Assembly (NCBI RefSeq): GCF_002286815.1
Contig: NZ_MUNM01000063.1
Coordinates: 80,205 to 144,204, forward strand
Source: Pseudomonas sp. PICF141
GTDB taxonomy: Bacteria > Pseudomonadota > Gammaproteobacteria > Pseudomonadales > Pseudomonadaceae
Reading direction: 5' to 3'
DNA length: 64,000 bases
Position 1 is the stretch's first letter. Each line of letters starts with the position of its first letter. Under the pieces are notes generated by a model. It made no database searches, was not told where the DNA came from, and saw only the letters and a list, made by a program, of their open reading frames with translations. The position numbers and the translations under genes are program-made. This document shows positions 50,828-61,078 of this stretch, piece by piece.

Positions 50828-52630
50828 TCAGAACCACTCATCCTGCATGCCCAGGCACACATCATCCCGCGCCTCAAGAATCGCCAGCTCATGGTGACAA
50901 CCCGGTACTTCCCACGTCAGAAAATACCGCGCCGCCTGCAGTTTGCCTTTATAGAAGCTCACGTCTGCCGAGTTCCCTTTGGCCAACCCTTCCTCGGCAC
51001 GAATCGCCTGTTCCAGCCAGCGCCAGCCGATCACCGTATGCCCGAACACTTTCAGGTACAGCGCCGAATTCGCCAGGCTGCTATTGACCTTGCCTTGAGC
51101 CAGATCGGTCAGCAGGCCGATGGTCACGGTTTGCAGGCGGGCCACCAGTTTCTCCAACGGCTCACGCAGCGGCGTCAGCGATTCATACGCCTGCGCGCGC
51201 CCGGCGGTGTCGGCGATCAGGCGGATCAATTGCTTGAGCCCCGCGCCCCCGTTCTGCGCCAGCTTGCGCCCCAGCAAGTCCAGCGACTGAATGCCGTGAG
51301 TCCCTTCATGAATCGGGTTCAGACGGTTATCGCGGTAGTACTGCTCCACCGGGTACTCACGGGTGTAACCGTGGCCGCCGAGAATCTGGATCGCCAGTTC
51401 GTTGGCCTTCAGGCAAAACTCCGACGGCCAGGATTTGACGATCGGCGTCAGTAAATCCAGCAGCTCATGGGCTTGTTTGCGTTCGGCTTCAGTCTCAAGC
51501 GTGGTGGTGTCGTCGAACAGTCGCGCCGCGTGCAAACCAAGGTCGAACGCGCCTTCTACATAAGCCTTCTGGGTCAGCAGCATGCGTTTGACGTCGGCGT
51601 GCTGAATGATTGCCACGGGGGCGGTGGTTGGGTCTTTACTGTCGGGAACGCGGCCTTGCGGACGTTCGCGAGCGTACTCCAGTGAGTACAGATACCCGGC
51701 GTAACCAAGCATTACCGCGCCCATGCCGACGCCGATCCGCGCCTCGTTCATCATCTGGAACATGTAGCTCAAACCGTGGTGCGGCTTGCCCACCAGATAG
51801 CCGACACACTCGCCATTGTCGCCGAAGTTCAGCGCGGTGGACGTGGTGCCACGCCAGCCCATCTTGTGGAACAACCCGGCCAGCAACACGTCGTTGCGTT
51901 TGCCCAGGCTGCCGTCATCGTTGACCAGAAACTTGGGCACGATAAACAGCGAAATGCCTTTCACCCCGGCCGGCGCGTCCGGCAGTTTGGCCAGCACCAT
52001 GTGCACGATGTTTTCCGACAGCGGGTGGTCGCCGCCGGAGATGAAAATCTTGTTGCCCTTGAGGCGGTAGGTGCCATCGGATGCAAGCTCGGCGCGGGTA
52101 CGAATATCCGACAGCGAGGACCCTGCGTGAGGCTCGGTCAGGGCCATGGTGCCGAAGAAACGACCGTCGACCATCGGTTGCAGGAAACGCTGCTTCTGTT
52201 CATCGGTGCCGAAGCTTTCGATCAGGTTCGCCGCGCCCATGGTCAGGAACGGGTAAGAAGTCGACGCCGCGTTGGCCGACTGAAAGTGCGCAAAGCACGC
52301 TTGCGACAGCAGCGTAGGCAGTTGCATGCCGCCGGCGTCGAAACTGCGCGCGGCGTTGAGGAAACCGGCTTCAAGGAACGCATCCACCGCCGGCTTCACT
52401 TCCGGAATCAGAATTGCCTGACCGTTCTCATAGCGCGGTTCGTTCTCGTCGCCCTTGCGGTTGTGCGGGGCGAAGAACTTCTCGGCGATGTTGCGGGCAG
52501 TACCGATGGCCGCATCGAAGGTCTCGCGGTTGTGCTCGGCGAACCGCTCACGCTGAGTCAGGCCTTCGGCATCAAGGACTTCATACAGCTCGAAAGCCAG
52601 ATTGCGGGAACTGAGCAACGTCTCGGACAT
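50828..52630 (-). CDS. acyl-CoA dehydrogenase with C-terminal extension
   Basis: 600 residues. Longer than classic enzymes (about 380): an N-terminal extension (to about 45) and an extra C-terminal domain (from about 465), as in the FadE-like group of Pseudomonas. Flavin and substrate motifs: MALTEPHAGSSLSDI, GNKIFISGGDH, and NEARIGVGMGAVMLGYA. It oxidises acyl-CoA to enoyl-CoA; chain-length preference unknown. Monocistronic. Confidence 0.92.
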   Translation of the reverse strand: MSETLLSSRNLAFELYEVLDAEGLTQRERFAEHNRETFDAAIGTARNIAEKFFAPHNRKGDENEPRYENGQAILIPEVKPAVDAFLEAGFLNAARSFDAGGMQLPTLLSQACFAHFQSANAASTSYPFLTMGAANLIESFGTDEQKQRFLQPMVDGRFFGTMALTEPHAGSSLSDIRTRAELASDGTYRLKGNKIFISGGDHPLSENIVHMVLAKLPDAPAGVKGISLFIVPKFLVNDDGSLGKRNDVLLAGLFHKMGWRGTTSTALNFGDNGECVGYLVGKPHHGLSYMFQMMNEARIGVGMGAVMLGYAGYLYSLEYARERPQGRVPDSKDPTTAPVAIIQHADVKRMLLTQKAYVEGAFDLGLHAARLFDDTTTLETEAERKQAHELLDLLTPIVKSWPSEFCLKANELAIQILGGHGYTREYPVEQYYRDNRLNPIHEGTHGIQSLDLLGRKLAQNGGAGLKQLIRLIADTAGRAQAYESLTPLREPLEKLVARLQTVTIGLLTDLAQGKVNSSLANSALYLKVFGHTVIGWRWLEQAIRAEEGLAKGNSADVSFYKGKLQAARYFLTWEVPGCHHELAILEARDDVCLGMQDEWF

Positions 52631-52756
52631 GGCGGCCTACCTTTTTTTGGAGTGGACCGAGTCTAGATGTGGGAAGGGCGGGGTGAACAGGATGATTGAT
52701 GAGCGTGATGGAGAGGCAGAACGAGAGGGAAGGATAAAGCTGGGGAGGACGGTCAT

Positions 52757-52787
52757 GATCGTTCCCACGCAGAGCGTGGGAACGGTC
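52757..52787. repeat. single GATCGTTCCCACGC palindrome
   Basis: GATCGTTCCCACGCAGAGCG and the following bases form a half-copy of the element at 50711-50815, lying between acyl-CoA dehydrogenase and the putA 3' end. Its hairpin (TTCCCACGC / GCGTGGGAA) could terminate putA. Confidence 0.88.
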
Positions 52788-52798
52788 ATGAGGAGGGT

Positions 52799-55700
52799 TT
52801 AGCCGATCGTCATCAAACTGGCATTACCACCCGCCGCAGCAGTGTTGACGCTCAACGCACGTTCGATCACCAGACGCTCCAACGCAATGTTGGTCTCGCC
52901 CTGCGACAAACCATGAACCCCAACGATCGCCCCGGCACGCTTGGCCACTTGCTGGCACACCGCACGCAACTGGTCGGAATGGCCATGATGCAGAACTGCA
53001 TCGATCACCACTTCGTCCTTGGTCCAGTCGGCAACCCGCTTGATCCGCGCCTGAACTTCTTTCGGCAGGCGTGCGAACAGAGCTTTGCCCGGTTCGCCTT
53101 CCGGCCATACCGCCGAGCCGCCCACGGCCAATACCGCAGCCAATTGAGTCAGCAGATCGCCTTCGACCTCTGCCAGGCACAGCACGTGTTCGCGCGGCAG
53201 GATGGCGTAGCTGTTGCGTTCGCCGGTCGGGCCGGCCAGAACACGGGTGATCCCGCTCTGCGACTGCGCGGCAAACTGTACGCACAAGGTGCTCAAGTCA
53301 GCGAGCTTGTTGCTCTCGGCCCAGGCTTTGAGCGCTGTCAGCGGTTTGCTCATGGCATCACGCAGACGAACGTCCGGTGCAGCGACGGCATCGTCCCGAG
53401 CGAAGGATTTTTCGATTGCATCGGTAGGACGCGTCGACAGCAGGCGGTACAGGTACAACGGACCACCGGCTTTCGGGCCAGTACCCGACAGGCCTTCACC
53501 GCCGAACGGTTGCACGCCGACTACAGCACCGACGATGTTGCGGTTCACGTAGATGTTGCCGGCGTTGACGTTGTCGATCACCTTGGCGATGGTCTCGTCG
53601 ATGCGCGTGTGTACGCCCAGGGTCAGGCCGTAGCCGGAAGCGTTGATCTGGCCGATCAGTTGATCGATGTCCTTGCGCTTGTAGCGCACCACGTGCAGCA
53701 CCGGGCCGAAGATCTCCCGTTGCAGCTCGTCGAAGCTTTCCAGTTCGATCAGGGTCGGCATCACGAAAGTGCCGCGTTTGACTTCTTCTGTGTTGGCGAT
53801 GGCTACCTGGTACACGTTGCGACCTTTGTCGCGCATGGCCTGGATGTGCTTCTCGATGCCTGCCTTGGCTTCGGCGTCGATCACCGGGCCGATGTCCACG
53901 CTCAGACGCTCTGGATTACCGAGGCGGCATTCCGCCATGGCGCCCTTGAGCATTTCGATGACACGGTCAGCGGAATCTTCCTGCAGGCAAAGCACCCGCA
54001 GCGCCGAGCAGCGTTGACCGGCGCTGTCGAAGGCCGACGACACCACGTCAATGACTACTTGTTCGGTCAGCGCCGAGGAGTCGACGATCATCGCGTTCTG
54101 GCCACCGGTTTCGGCGATCAACGGAATCGGACGCCCCTGAGCGTCCAGACGACCGGCGATGTTGCGTTGCAGCAGACGCGCGACTTCGGTGGAACCGGTG
54201 AACATCACGCCTTTGACCCGATCGTCGCCGACCAGGCGGGCGCCGACGGTTTCGCCACGGCCCGGCAGCAGTTGCAACACGCCTTCCGGGATGCCGGCTT
54301 CGAGCAGCAAACGCACGGCTTGAGCCGCCACCAGCGGGGTTTGTTCCGCAGGTTTGGCCAGTACCGGGTTACCGGCGGCCAGGGCCGCAGCGACCTGACC
54401 ACTGAAGATCGCCAGCGGGAAGTTCCACGGGCTGATGCAGACCACTGGGCCCAATGGGCGGTGGGCATCGTTGGTGAAATCGTTGCGTGCCTGCACCGCG
54501 TAATAACGCAGGAAGTCCACGGCTTCACGCACTTCGGCGATGGCGTTGGCGAAAGTCTTGCCGGCTTCACGAGCCAACAGGCCCATCAACGGCTGGATCT
54601 CGCCTTCCATCAAATCGGCGGCACGTTCCAGAATCGCAGCACGTTCGGCTGGCGGGGTCGCCTGCCAGATCGGGGCGGCGTTCAGGGCGCACTGAATTGC
54701 ATTGTCGACGTCTTCGACGGTGGCTTCCTGCACATGACCCACCACGTCACGCAGATCCGACGGGTTCAGGACGGGCGCCGGGGTTTCGCTGCTGGAGGCG
54801 CAACCGAGCATCGGCGCCGCTTTCCAGTTGTTGTGTGCGGTGGCCAGCAGGGCGCAGGACAAGGAAGCCAGACGATGTTCGTTGGCCATGTCGATGCCGC
54901 TGGAGTTGGCGCGCTCGGCACCATAAAGATCGCGCGGCAGCGGGATGCGCGGGTGCGGCAGACCGAAGCCGCCTTCCAGCGTCGCCATCTGCTCGATGCT
55001 GGCCACTGGATCGGCCACCAGCTCCTGAATCGAAATGGACTGGTCGGCGATGCGGTTGACGAACGAAGTGTTCGCGCCGTTTTCCAGCAGGCGACGCACC
55101 AGGTACGCCAGCAGTGTTTCGTGCGTGCCAACCGGAGCGTACACGCGGCACGGACGGTTCAGCTTGCCTTCGGAAACTTTGCCTACAACCTGTTCGTACA
55201 GGGGTTCGCCCATGCCGTGCAGGCACTGGAACTCGTACTGACCTGGGTAATAGTTCTGACCGGCGATGTGGTAAATGGCCGATAAAGTGTGGGCATTGTG
55301 CGTGGCGAACTGTGGATAAATGACTTCCGGCACCGACAGCAGTTTGCGTGCGCAGGCAATGTAGGACACGTCGGTGTACACCTTGCGGGTGTAGACCGGA
55401 TAGCCTTCCAGGCCTTCGACCTGGGCGCGCTTGATTTCGCTGTCCCAGTACGCGCCTTTCACCAGGCGAATCATCAGGCGATGACGGCTGCGGCGAGCCA
55501 GGTCAATCACGTAGTCGATCACATAAGGGCAACGTTTCTGGTACGCCTGGATCACGAAACCGATGCCGTTCCAGCCAGTCAGTTGCGGCTCGAAGCACAG
55601 GCGCTCCAGCAGATCCAGCGACAGCTCGAGGCGGTCGGCTTCTTCGGCGTCGATGTTCAGGCCGATGTCGTATTGCTTGGCCAACAGAGTCAGCGACAGC

Positions 55701-56752
55701 AGGCGCGGGTACAGCTCGTCCATCACGCGCTCGTACTGGGCGCGGCTATAACGCGGGTGCAGTGCGGACAGCTTGATCGAAATGCCCGGGCCTTCATAAA
55801 TCCCACGACCGTGGGAGGCTTTGCCGATCGAGTGAATGGCTTGTTCGTACGAGGCCAGGTATTTCTGGGCGTCGTGCTCGGTGAGTGCGGCTTCACCCAG
55901 CATGTCGTAGGAATAACGGAAGCCTTTGGTTTCGAACTTGCTGGCGTTGGCCAGGGCTTCGGCGATGGTTTCGCCGGTAACGAACTGCTCGCCCATCAGG
56001 CGCATGGCCATGTCGACGCCCTTGCGGATCATCGGCTCGCCGCTCTTGCCGATGATGCGGCTCAGGGACGAGGTCAGGCCCGCTTCGTTATGGGTGGCGA
56101 CCAGTTTGCCAGTCAGCAGCAAGCCCCAGGTGGCGGCGTTGACGAACAGCGATGGGCTGTTGCCCAGGTGCGGCTGCCAGTTGCCGGTGCTGATTTTGTC
56201 GCGGATCAGCGCGTCGCGGGTGCCTTTGTCCGGAATACGCAACAGCGCTTCGGCCAGGCACATCAGTGCCACGCCTTCCTGGGACGACAGGGAAAACTCC
56301 TGCAACAGGCCCTGAACAATCCCGGCACGGCCGCCGGCGCTTTTCTGATTGCGCAATTTCTCGGCAATCGAGGCGGCGAGCTTGTTAGTGGCGTCGGCCA
56401 TCGGGGCCGGCAGGCGCGCCTGCTCGATCAGCATCGGCACCACTTCAGGTTCCGGGCGACGGTAGGCGGCAGTAATAGAGGCGCGCAGCACCGATTGAGG
56501 CAGGATGCTTTCGGCGAATTCCAGGAAGCACTGATGGGCGTGATCAACATGGATCTCGCCCGCTTCGTCAATTTCCTTGCCGTTCAAACCGTTCAGCTCG
56601 GACAGGGTTGCACCACCCTCGAGTTTTTCCAGGTAATTGAAAATTGCCTGCTTGATCAGCCAGTGCGGCGTGCGATCAATCGAGGTCGCGGCGGCCTTGA
56701 GGCGTTCGCGGGTCGGGTCGTCAAGTTTGACCCCAAGAGTGGTGGTAGCCAT
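52799..56752 (-). CDS. putA: trifunctional proline utilisation protein PutA
   Basis: 1317 residues. N-terminal ribbon-helix-helix DNA-binding domain (1-47, TTTLGVKLDDPTRERLKAAA), then the proline dehydrogenase barrel with FAD (about 260-560). Next is the P5C dehydrogenase domain with catalytic Glu in LIAETGGQNAMIV and Cys in DSAGQRCSALRV, then a C-terminal PutA domain. It oxidises proline to glutamate at the membrane when proline is high, and represses put genes when it is low. The ATG at 56752 is preceded by GAGGAT. Divergent from putP over an operator array. Confidence 0.97.
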   Translation of the reverse strand: MATTTLGVKLDDPTRERLKAAATSIDRTPHWLIKQAIFNYLEKLEGGATLSELNGLNGKEIDEAGEIHVDHAHQCFLEFAESILPQSVLRASITAAYRRPEPEVVPMLIEQARLPAPMADATNKLAASIAEKLRNQKSAGGRAGIVQGLLQEFSLSSQEGVALMCLAEALLRIPDKGTRDALIRDKISTGNWQPHLGNSPSLFVNAATWGLLLTGKLVATHNEAGLTSSLSRIIGKSGEPMIRKGVDMAMRLMGEQFVTGETIAEALANASKFETKGFRYSYDMLGEAALTEHDAQKYLASYEQAIHSIGKASHGRGIYEGPGISIKLSALHPRYSRAQYERVMDELYPRLLSLTLLAKQYDIGLNIDAEEADRLELSLDLLERLCFEPQLTGWNGIGFVIQAYQKRCPYVIDYVIDLARRSRHRLMIRLVKGAYWDSEIKRAQVEGLEGYPVYTRKVYTDVSYIACARKLLSVPEVIYPQFATHNAHTLSAIYHIAGQNYYPGQYEFQCLHGMGEPLYEQVVGKVSEGKLNRPCRVYAPVGTHETLLAYLVRRLLENGANTSFVNRIADQSISIQELVADPVASIEQMATLEGGFGLPHPRIPLPRDLYGAERANSSGIDMANEHRLASLSCALLATAHNNWKAAPMLGCASSSETPAPVLNPSDLRDVVGHVQEATVEDVDNAIQCALNAAPIWQATPPAERAAILERAADLMEGEIQPLMGLLAREAGKTFANAIAEVREAVDFLRYYAVQARNDFTNDAHRPLGPVVCISPWNFPLAIFSGQVAAALAAGNPVLAKPAEQTPLVAAQAVRLLLEAGIPEGVLQLLPGRGETVGARLVGDDRVKGVMFTGSTEVARLLQRNIAGRLDAQGRPIPLIAETGGQNAMIVDSSALTEQVVIDVVSSAFDSAGQRCSALRVLCLQEDSADRVIEMLKGAMAECRLGNPERLSVDIGPVIDAEAKAGIEKHIQAMRDKGRNVYQVAIANTEEVKRGTFVMPTLIELESFDELQREIFGPVLHVVRYKRKDIDQLIGQINASGYGLTLGVHTRIDETIAKVIDNVNAGNIYVNRNIVGAVVGVQPFGGEGLSGTGPKAGGPLYLYRLLSTRPTDAIEKSFARDDAVAAPDVRLRDAMSKPLTALKAWAESNKLADLSTLCVQFAAQSQSGITRVLAGPTGERNSYAILPREHVLCLAEVEGDLLTQLAAVLAVGGSAVWPEGEPGKALFARLPKEVQARIKRVADWTKDEVVIDAVLHHGHSDQLRAVCQQVAKRAGAIVGVHGLSQGETNIALERLVIERALSVNTAAAGGNASLMTIG

Positions 56753-57212
56753 ATTTTTTTATCCTCATGTTTGCCACGACCGCGTGGCATCAGCTGGCGG
56801 CAAGATTAGCGGTGCGTCGGTCGAGGTGCAACCGGGTGCAACCCTTTTTTTGTCGGAATAATAAGCAGCTCGTCAGGAAACTGATTTTGCTGCCTCCTCC
56901 CGCGCCTGCTTGGTGCTTTTAATTCTAGTGCAACCGGAAAAACGCCCTAAAAAGGAGCAAAATCGACCCTTTGTAAGAAAAATCCGACTAGGTGCAACTT
57001 ATTCGTACGAAACTGGTTGCACCTTATTTGCAATGTTGAATAGCATTCGCGGCCAAGGTGCAACCGGTCGAAAAACCGCTGTGCCGGCTGATGGCTTTCC
57101 TGGGGAAACATCAGTCATAAATGCGCGGGATCCGGATCGTCTGTCAAACGTCGTCGTTTGCGAGCGGTTCACCAGCCGCCGTTACATAAAAACAATGCCA
57201 GGGCGTAACTCA
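56753..57212. promoter_or_regulatory. putA-putP intergenic region with six GGTGCAACC motifs
   Basis: 460 nt. Copies: 56825-56833 and 56835-56843 (tandem, 10-bp step), 56927-56935 (AGTGCAACC), 56991-56999 (last base T), 57015-57023 (reverse) and 57057-57065. Four are exact 9-mers and two have one mismatch. The core TGCAAC is the complement of GTTGCA, the known E. coli PutA half-site. The array spans both promoters and is the likely PutA operator. Confidence 0.78.
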
Positions 57213-58697
57213 ATGAGCGTAAGCAATCCAACCCTGATCACGTTCGTGATCTACATCGCAGCAATGGTGCTGATCGGCTTCATGGCCTATCGCTCCACCA
57301 ACAACCTTTCTGACTACATTCTGGGCGGTCGTAGCCTGGGCAGCGTCGTGACCGCACTCTCCGCCGGTGCTTCCGACATGAGCGGCTGGTTGTTGATGGG
57401 CCTGCCAGGCGCTATCTACATGTCCGGTCTTTCCGAAAGCTGGATCGCTATCGGCCTGATCATCGGTGCTTACCTGAACTGGCTGTTCGTCGCCGGCCGT
57501 CTGCGCGTGCAGACCGAGCACAACGGCGATGCACTGACCCTGCCGGATTATTTCTCCAGCCGTTTTGAAGATAAAAGCGGCCTGCTGCGGATTATCTCTG
57601 CGGTGGTGATCCTGGTGTTCTTCACCATCTACTGCGCTTCCGGCATCGTGGCCGGCGCCCGTCTGTTCGAAAGTACCTTCGGCATGTCTTACGAGACAGC
57701 GCTGTGGGCCGGTGCTGCGGCGACGATTGCCTACACCTTCGTCGGCGGTTTCCTGGCAGTGAGCTGGACGGACACCGTACAAGCCACATTGATGATCTTC
57801 GCCTTGCTGCTGACGCCGATCATCGTGCTGCTGGCGACCGGCGGCATCGATACCACGTTCCTGGCCATCGAAGCGCAAGACGCCAGCAACTTCGACATGC
57901 TGAAAAACACCACCTTCGTCGGCATTATCTCGCTGATGGGCTGGGGCTTGGGCTACTTCGGCCAGCCGCATATCCTGGCGCGTTTCATGGCGGCGGATTC
58001 GGTCAAGTCGATTGCCAAGGCGCGTCGCATTTCCATGGCCTGGATGATCCTGTGCCTGGGCGGTACGGTCGCTGTAGGTTTCTTCGGCATCGCTTACTTC
58101 TCGGCAAACCCTGCCGTGGCAATGCCAGTGAGTGAAAACCACGAGCGTGTGTTCATCGAATTGGCCAAAATCCTGTTCAACCCGTGGGTTGCCGGTGTAC
58201 TGCTGTCGGCCATTCTGGCGGCGGTAATGAGTACCCTGAGCTGCCAGCTGCTGGTGTGCTCGAGCGCCCTGACCGAAGACTTCTACAAAACCTTCCTGCG
58301 TAAAAGCGCTTCCCAGGTTGAACTGGTCTGGGTCGGTCGCGCCATGGTGCTGCTGGTTGCCCTGATCGCCATTGCGATGGCGGCTAACCCGGAAAACCGT
58401 GTACTGGGTCTGGTCAGCTACGCTTGGGCCGGTTTCGGTGCTGCGTTCGGTCCGGTTGTCCTGATCTCCGTGATCTGGAAAGACATGACCCGCAACGGCG
58501 CACTGGCCGGTATCCTGGTCGGCGCGATCACCGTGATCGTCTGGAAACACTTCGAACTGCTGGGCCTGTACGAAATCATCCCTGGTTTCATCTTCGCCAG
58601 CCTGGCGATCTACATCGTCAGCAAGCTGGGCACGCCGACTCATGGCATGCTGCAGCGCTTTGCGGCTGCCGAGGCAGATTTCCGCCTGAACAAGTGA
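57213..58697 (+). CDS. putP: sodium/proline symporter
   Basis: 494 residues from the ATG at 57213; upstream frame without similarity is operator DNA. About 13 helices of the SSS/LeuT fold, including DYILGGRSLGSVVTALSAGA (helix 2) and GASDMSGWLLMGLPGA, the conserved Na+/proline site. It imports proline for PutA. Followed by a strong terminator. Confidence 0.96.
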   Translation: MSVSNPTLITFVIYIAAMVLIGFMAYRSTNNLSDYILGGRSLGSVVTALSAGASDMSGWLLMGLPGAIYMSGLSESWIAIGLIIGAYLNWLFVAGRLRVQTEHNGDALTLPDYFSSRFEDKSGLLRIISAVVILVFFTIYCASGIVAGARLFESTFGMSYETALWAGAAATIAYTFVGGFLAVSWTDTVQATLMIFALLLTPIIVLLATGGIDTTFLAIEAQDASNFDMLKNTTFVGIISLMGWGLGYFGQPHILARFMAADSVKSIAKARRISMAWMILCLGGTVAVGFFGIAYFSANPAVAMPVSENHERVFIELAKILFNPWVAGVLLSAILAAVMSTLSCQLLVCSSALTEDFYKTFLRKSASQVELVWVGRAMVLLVALIAIAMAANPENRVLGLVSYAWAGFGAAFGPVVLISVIWKDMTRNGALAGILVGAITVIVWKHFELLGLYEIIPGFIFASLAIYIVSKLGTPTHGMLQRFAAAEADFRLNK

Positions 58698-58734
58698 TGG
58701 GGATGAGCTGATGCTCTGACCTTTCGCCGATATG

Positions 58735-58774
58735 AAAACGGCCCGCTTCCTTTGGAGGCGGGCCGTTTTTTTTT
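58735..58774 (+). terminator. intrinsic terminator of putP
   Basis: AACGGCCCGC (58738-58747), a 10-nt loop and GCGGGCCGTT (58758-58767), then eight T. Strong. Confidence 0.93.
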
Positions 58775-58811
58775 GGTTTGCGGGGAAGGGGTTGGTGTTT
58801 TTGATGCCGCT

Positions 58812-58884
58812 TTCGCGGGCAAGCCTCGCTCCTACAGGATTCATGATCCACCGCAGAACTGTAGGAGCGAGGCTTGCCCGCGAA
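58812..58884. repeat. REP pair (BIME) downstream of putP
   Basis: TTCGCGGGCAAGCCTCGCTC (start of 58812-58837) and its exact reverse complement at 58859-58884, with a 21-nt spacer. The rest of the 58698-59059 gap before vgrG holds no recognisable signal. Confidence 0.92.
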
Positions 58885-59059
58885 GAGGCTACCCGCTGCA
58901 ACACACTACTTTTGCAGGGAATGTCTGTAGCCAAACACACCGATTTTTGAAGGAAAAATCCCTAAAAAAGTAGGGCAAATCTGATTTCCTTGTCCCCACG
59001 TCAACACCCCTTGTCGCTCATGCAGAATCGCCCGCCTTCATTCTGCAGAGACACATCGG

Positions 59060-61078
59060 ATGTTCGCGCCTGCCAATCAACCGCGTTTCACGTTGACCCT
59101 CGACGGCGTCCAGAATGAGCTCAAGGTACTTGAGTTCACGGGCAAGGAAGCCATCAGCCAACCCTATCGTTTTGACCTGGAACTGGTCAGCGAGCGCCCG
59201 GACCTGGAACTCGAAAGCCTGCTGCACCGTCAGGCATTTCTGAGTTTCGATGCGCACGGTTCCGGTATTCACGGTCAGATTTTTCGTGTTGGCCAGAGCG
59301 ATTCCAGTCATCGTCTGACAGGCTATCAAATCAGTCTCGTGCCGCGTCTGGCGTACCTGGGTCAGCGCATTAATCAGCGGATTTTCCAGCACAAAAGCGT
59401 GCCGACCATCGTCACGCAAATCCTCAAAGACCACGGCATCCAGCGTGACGCCTTCGAGTTTCGGCTCGGCAGCGACTACCCCGAGCGCGAGTACTGCGTG
59501 CAGTACGCCGAAAGTGATCTGGCATTCATTCAGCGTCTGTGTGCCGAAATCGGTATTCATTACCACTTCCAGCACAGGCCCGACGGGCACTTGCTGGTGT
59601 TCGGCGATGACCAGACGGTTTTCCCTCGACTACCCGAGCCGACGTTGTACTTGCCTGGCAGCGGGATGGCAGCGGATGCGCCAGCGATCAAGCGGTTCAA
59701 CGTGCGCCTGGAAACCCGTACTACGGCGGTCACTCGCCGGGATTACGACTTCCACAAACCACACCTGCAACTCGAAAGCCGCCTGGACAGCGAACAGCGA
59801 CCGGTGCTTGAGGACTACCACTTCCCTGGCCAATTCACCGACCGCGAACACGGCAAGCATCTGGCACAACGGGCCTTGGAGCGCCACGGCGCCGATTACC
59901 GCCAGGCCGAAGGTCGCGGCGACGAATCTGCTTTGGTCAGTGGGCATTTCCTACACCTCGCCGAACACCCGCGTCAGGCATGGAATGACCTGTGGTTGAT
60001 CACCGAAATCGAACACCGGGGGCGGCAGCCGCAGGTCCTCGAAGAGTCGGCCACCAGCGACAGCCCAGATGATTTCCAAGGGTATCGCAATGCCTTTCTG
60101 GCGACGCCGTGGGACATTGCTTTTCGCCCCTCGCTGGGGCCGGAAAAGCCCCGCATGCTCGGCTATCAACCGGCCGTGGTTACCGGCCCGACTGACAGCG
60201 AAATCCATTGCGACGAGTACGGTCGGGTCAAGGTTCAACTGGCCTGGGACCGTGACGGTCAGCTCAACGAGCATTCCAGTTGCTGGCTGCGTGTCGCCAC
60301 TGGCTGGGCGCACGACCGCTACGGCAGCGTGATGATTCCGCGCGTCGGCATGGAAGTGCTGGTGGGGTTTGTCGACGCCGATGCCGACAAGCCGCTGGTC
60401 ATGGGGTGCCTGCCCAACGCCGCGACCCCGGTGCCGCTCGATCTGCCGGCGGACAAAACCCGCAGTATTTTCCGTAGCCAAAGTAGTCCCGGTGGCGGTG
60501 GTTACAACGAATTGCGCATCGAGGATCGCAAGGGTGCCGAGGAAATCTACCTGCGCGCCCAGCGAAACTGGACTCAGCATGTATTGAATGATCAACAGGT
60601 GCAGGTCGACAACCAGCGCAGCATCGTCGTCACCGGCACCGCTCGCCATGAGTTGAAGGCTGACGAAAAGCGCATCACCCACGGCCAGCGCCAGACCGAA
60701 GTGCGACTTGATGATCATTTGGTGGTGGTCGGTGACCGGCACATTCGCGTGACCAGTCAGGCCCTCAACGCCAGCCAGCAATTCCACGTCAGCGCCGGCC
60801 AGCAAGTGGTCATCGACGGCGGCGCCAGCGCGACCATTCAGGCGGGCGGGCAGTGGATCAACATCGGCCCCGGCGGAATTTTCAGCAGCGTGCCGATCCA
60901 GGTCGGTGGCGCACCGATGGCGGCCATGGCTGCTGCGCCGAGCTTGCCGGACGTCCCGTTGAAACTGGCAGCAGCCCCCGCGGCGCTGCTCAGTGCCGCA
61001 CAAATACTCAGCCTGCAAAGTGACGCGCCGTTCTGCGAAGAGTGCGAGCGCTGCAAGGACGGTGTCTGTGCCGCCTGA
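59060..61078 (+). CDS. vgrG: type VI secretion spike VgrG with Cys-rich tail
   Basis: 672 residues. N-terminal gp27-like part (1-about 370), OB-fold and gp5-like needle with GRVKVQLAWDRDG and GMEVLVGFVDADADKPLVMG, then beta-helix. After a low-complexity Ala/Pro stretch the end is FCEECERCKDGVC: Cys659, 662, 665 and 670, a possible metal site or docking tail. It probably carries the adaptor-loaded Rhs effector. The next gene overlaps its stop by 11 nt. Confidence 0.93.
   Translation: MFAPANQPRFTLTLDGVQNELKVLEFTGKEAISQPYRFDLELVSERPDLELESLLHRQAFLSFDAHGSGIHGQIFRVGQSDSSHRLTGYQISLVPRLAYLGQRINQRIFQHKSVPTIVTQILKDHGIQRDAFEFRLGSDYPEREYCVQYAESDLAFIQRLCAEIGIHYHFQHRPDGHLLVFGDDQTVFPRLPEPTLYLPGSGMAADAPAIKRFNVRLETRTTAVTRRDYDFHKPHLQLESRLDSEQRPVLEDYHFPGQFTDREHGKHLAQRALERHGADYRQAEGRGDESALVSGHFLHLAEHPRQAWNDLWLITEIEHRGRQPQVLEESATSDSPDDFQGYRNAFLATPWDIAFRPSLGPEKPRMLGYQPAVVTGPTDSEIHCDEYGRVKVQLAWDRDGQLNEHSSCWLRVATGWAHDRYGSVMIPRVGMEVLVGFVDADADKPLVMGCLPNAATPVPLDLPADKTRSIFRSQSSPGGGGYNELRIEDRKGAEEIYLRAQRNWTQHVLNDQQVQVDNQRSIVVTGTARHELKADEKRITHGQRQTEVRLDDHLVVVGDRHIRVTSQALNASQQFHVSAGQQVVIDGGASATIQAGGQWINIGPGGIFSSVPIQVGGAPMAAMAAAPSLPDVPLKLAAAPAALLSAAQILSLQSDAPFCEECERCKDGVCAA

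Noticed and set aside
52913..55285. 790-codon plus-strand open frame opposite putA
   Set aside because: Antisense shadow of the certain putA gene, without any domain.
57210..58940. 576-codon minus-strand open frame opposite putP
   Set aside because: Antisense shadow; very rich in His/Asp/Gln/Arg, no domain, and it runs across the putP terminator and REP pair.
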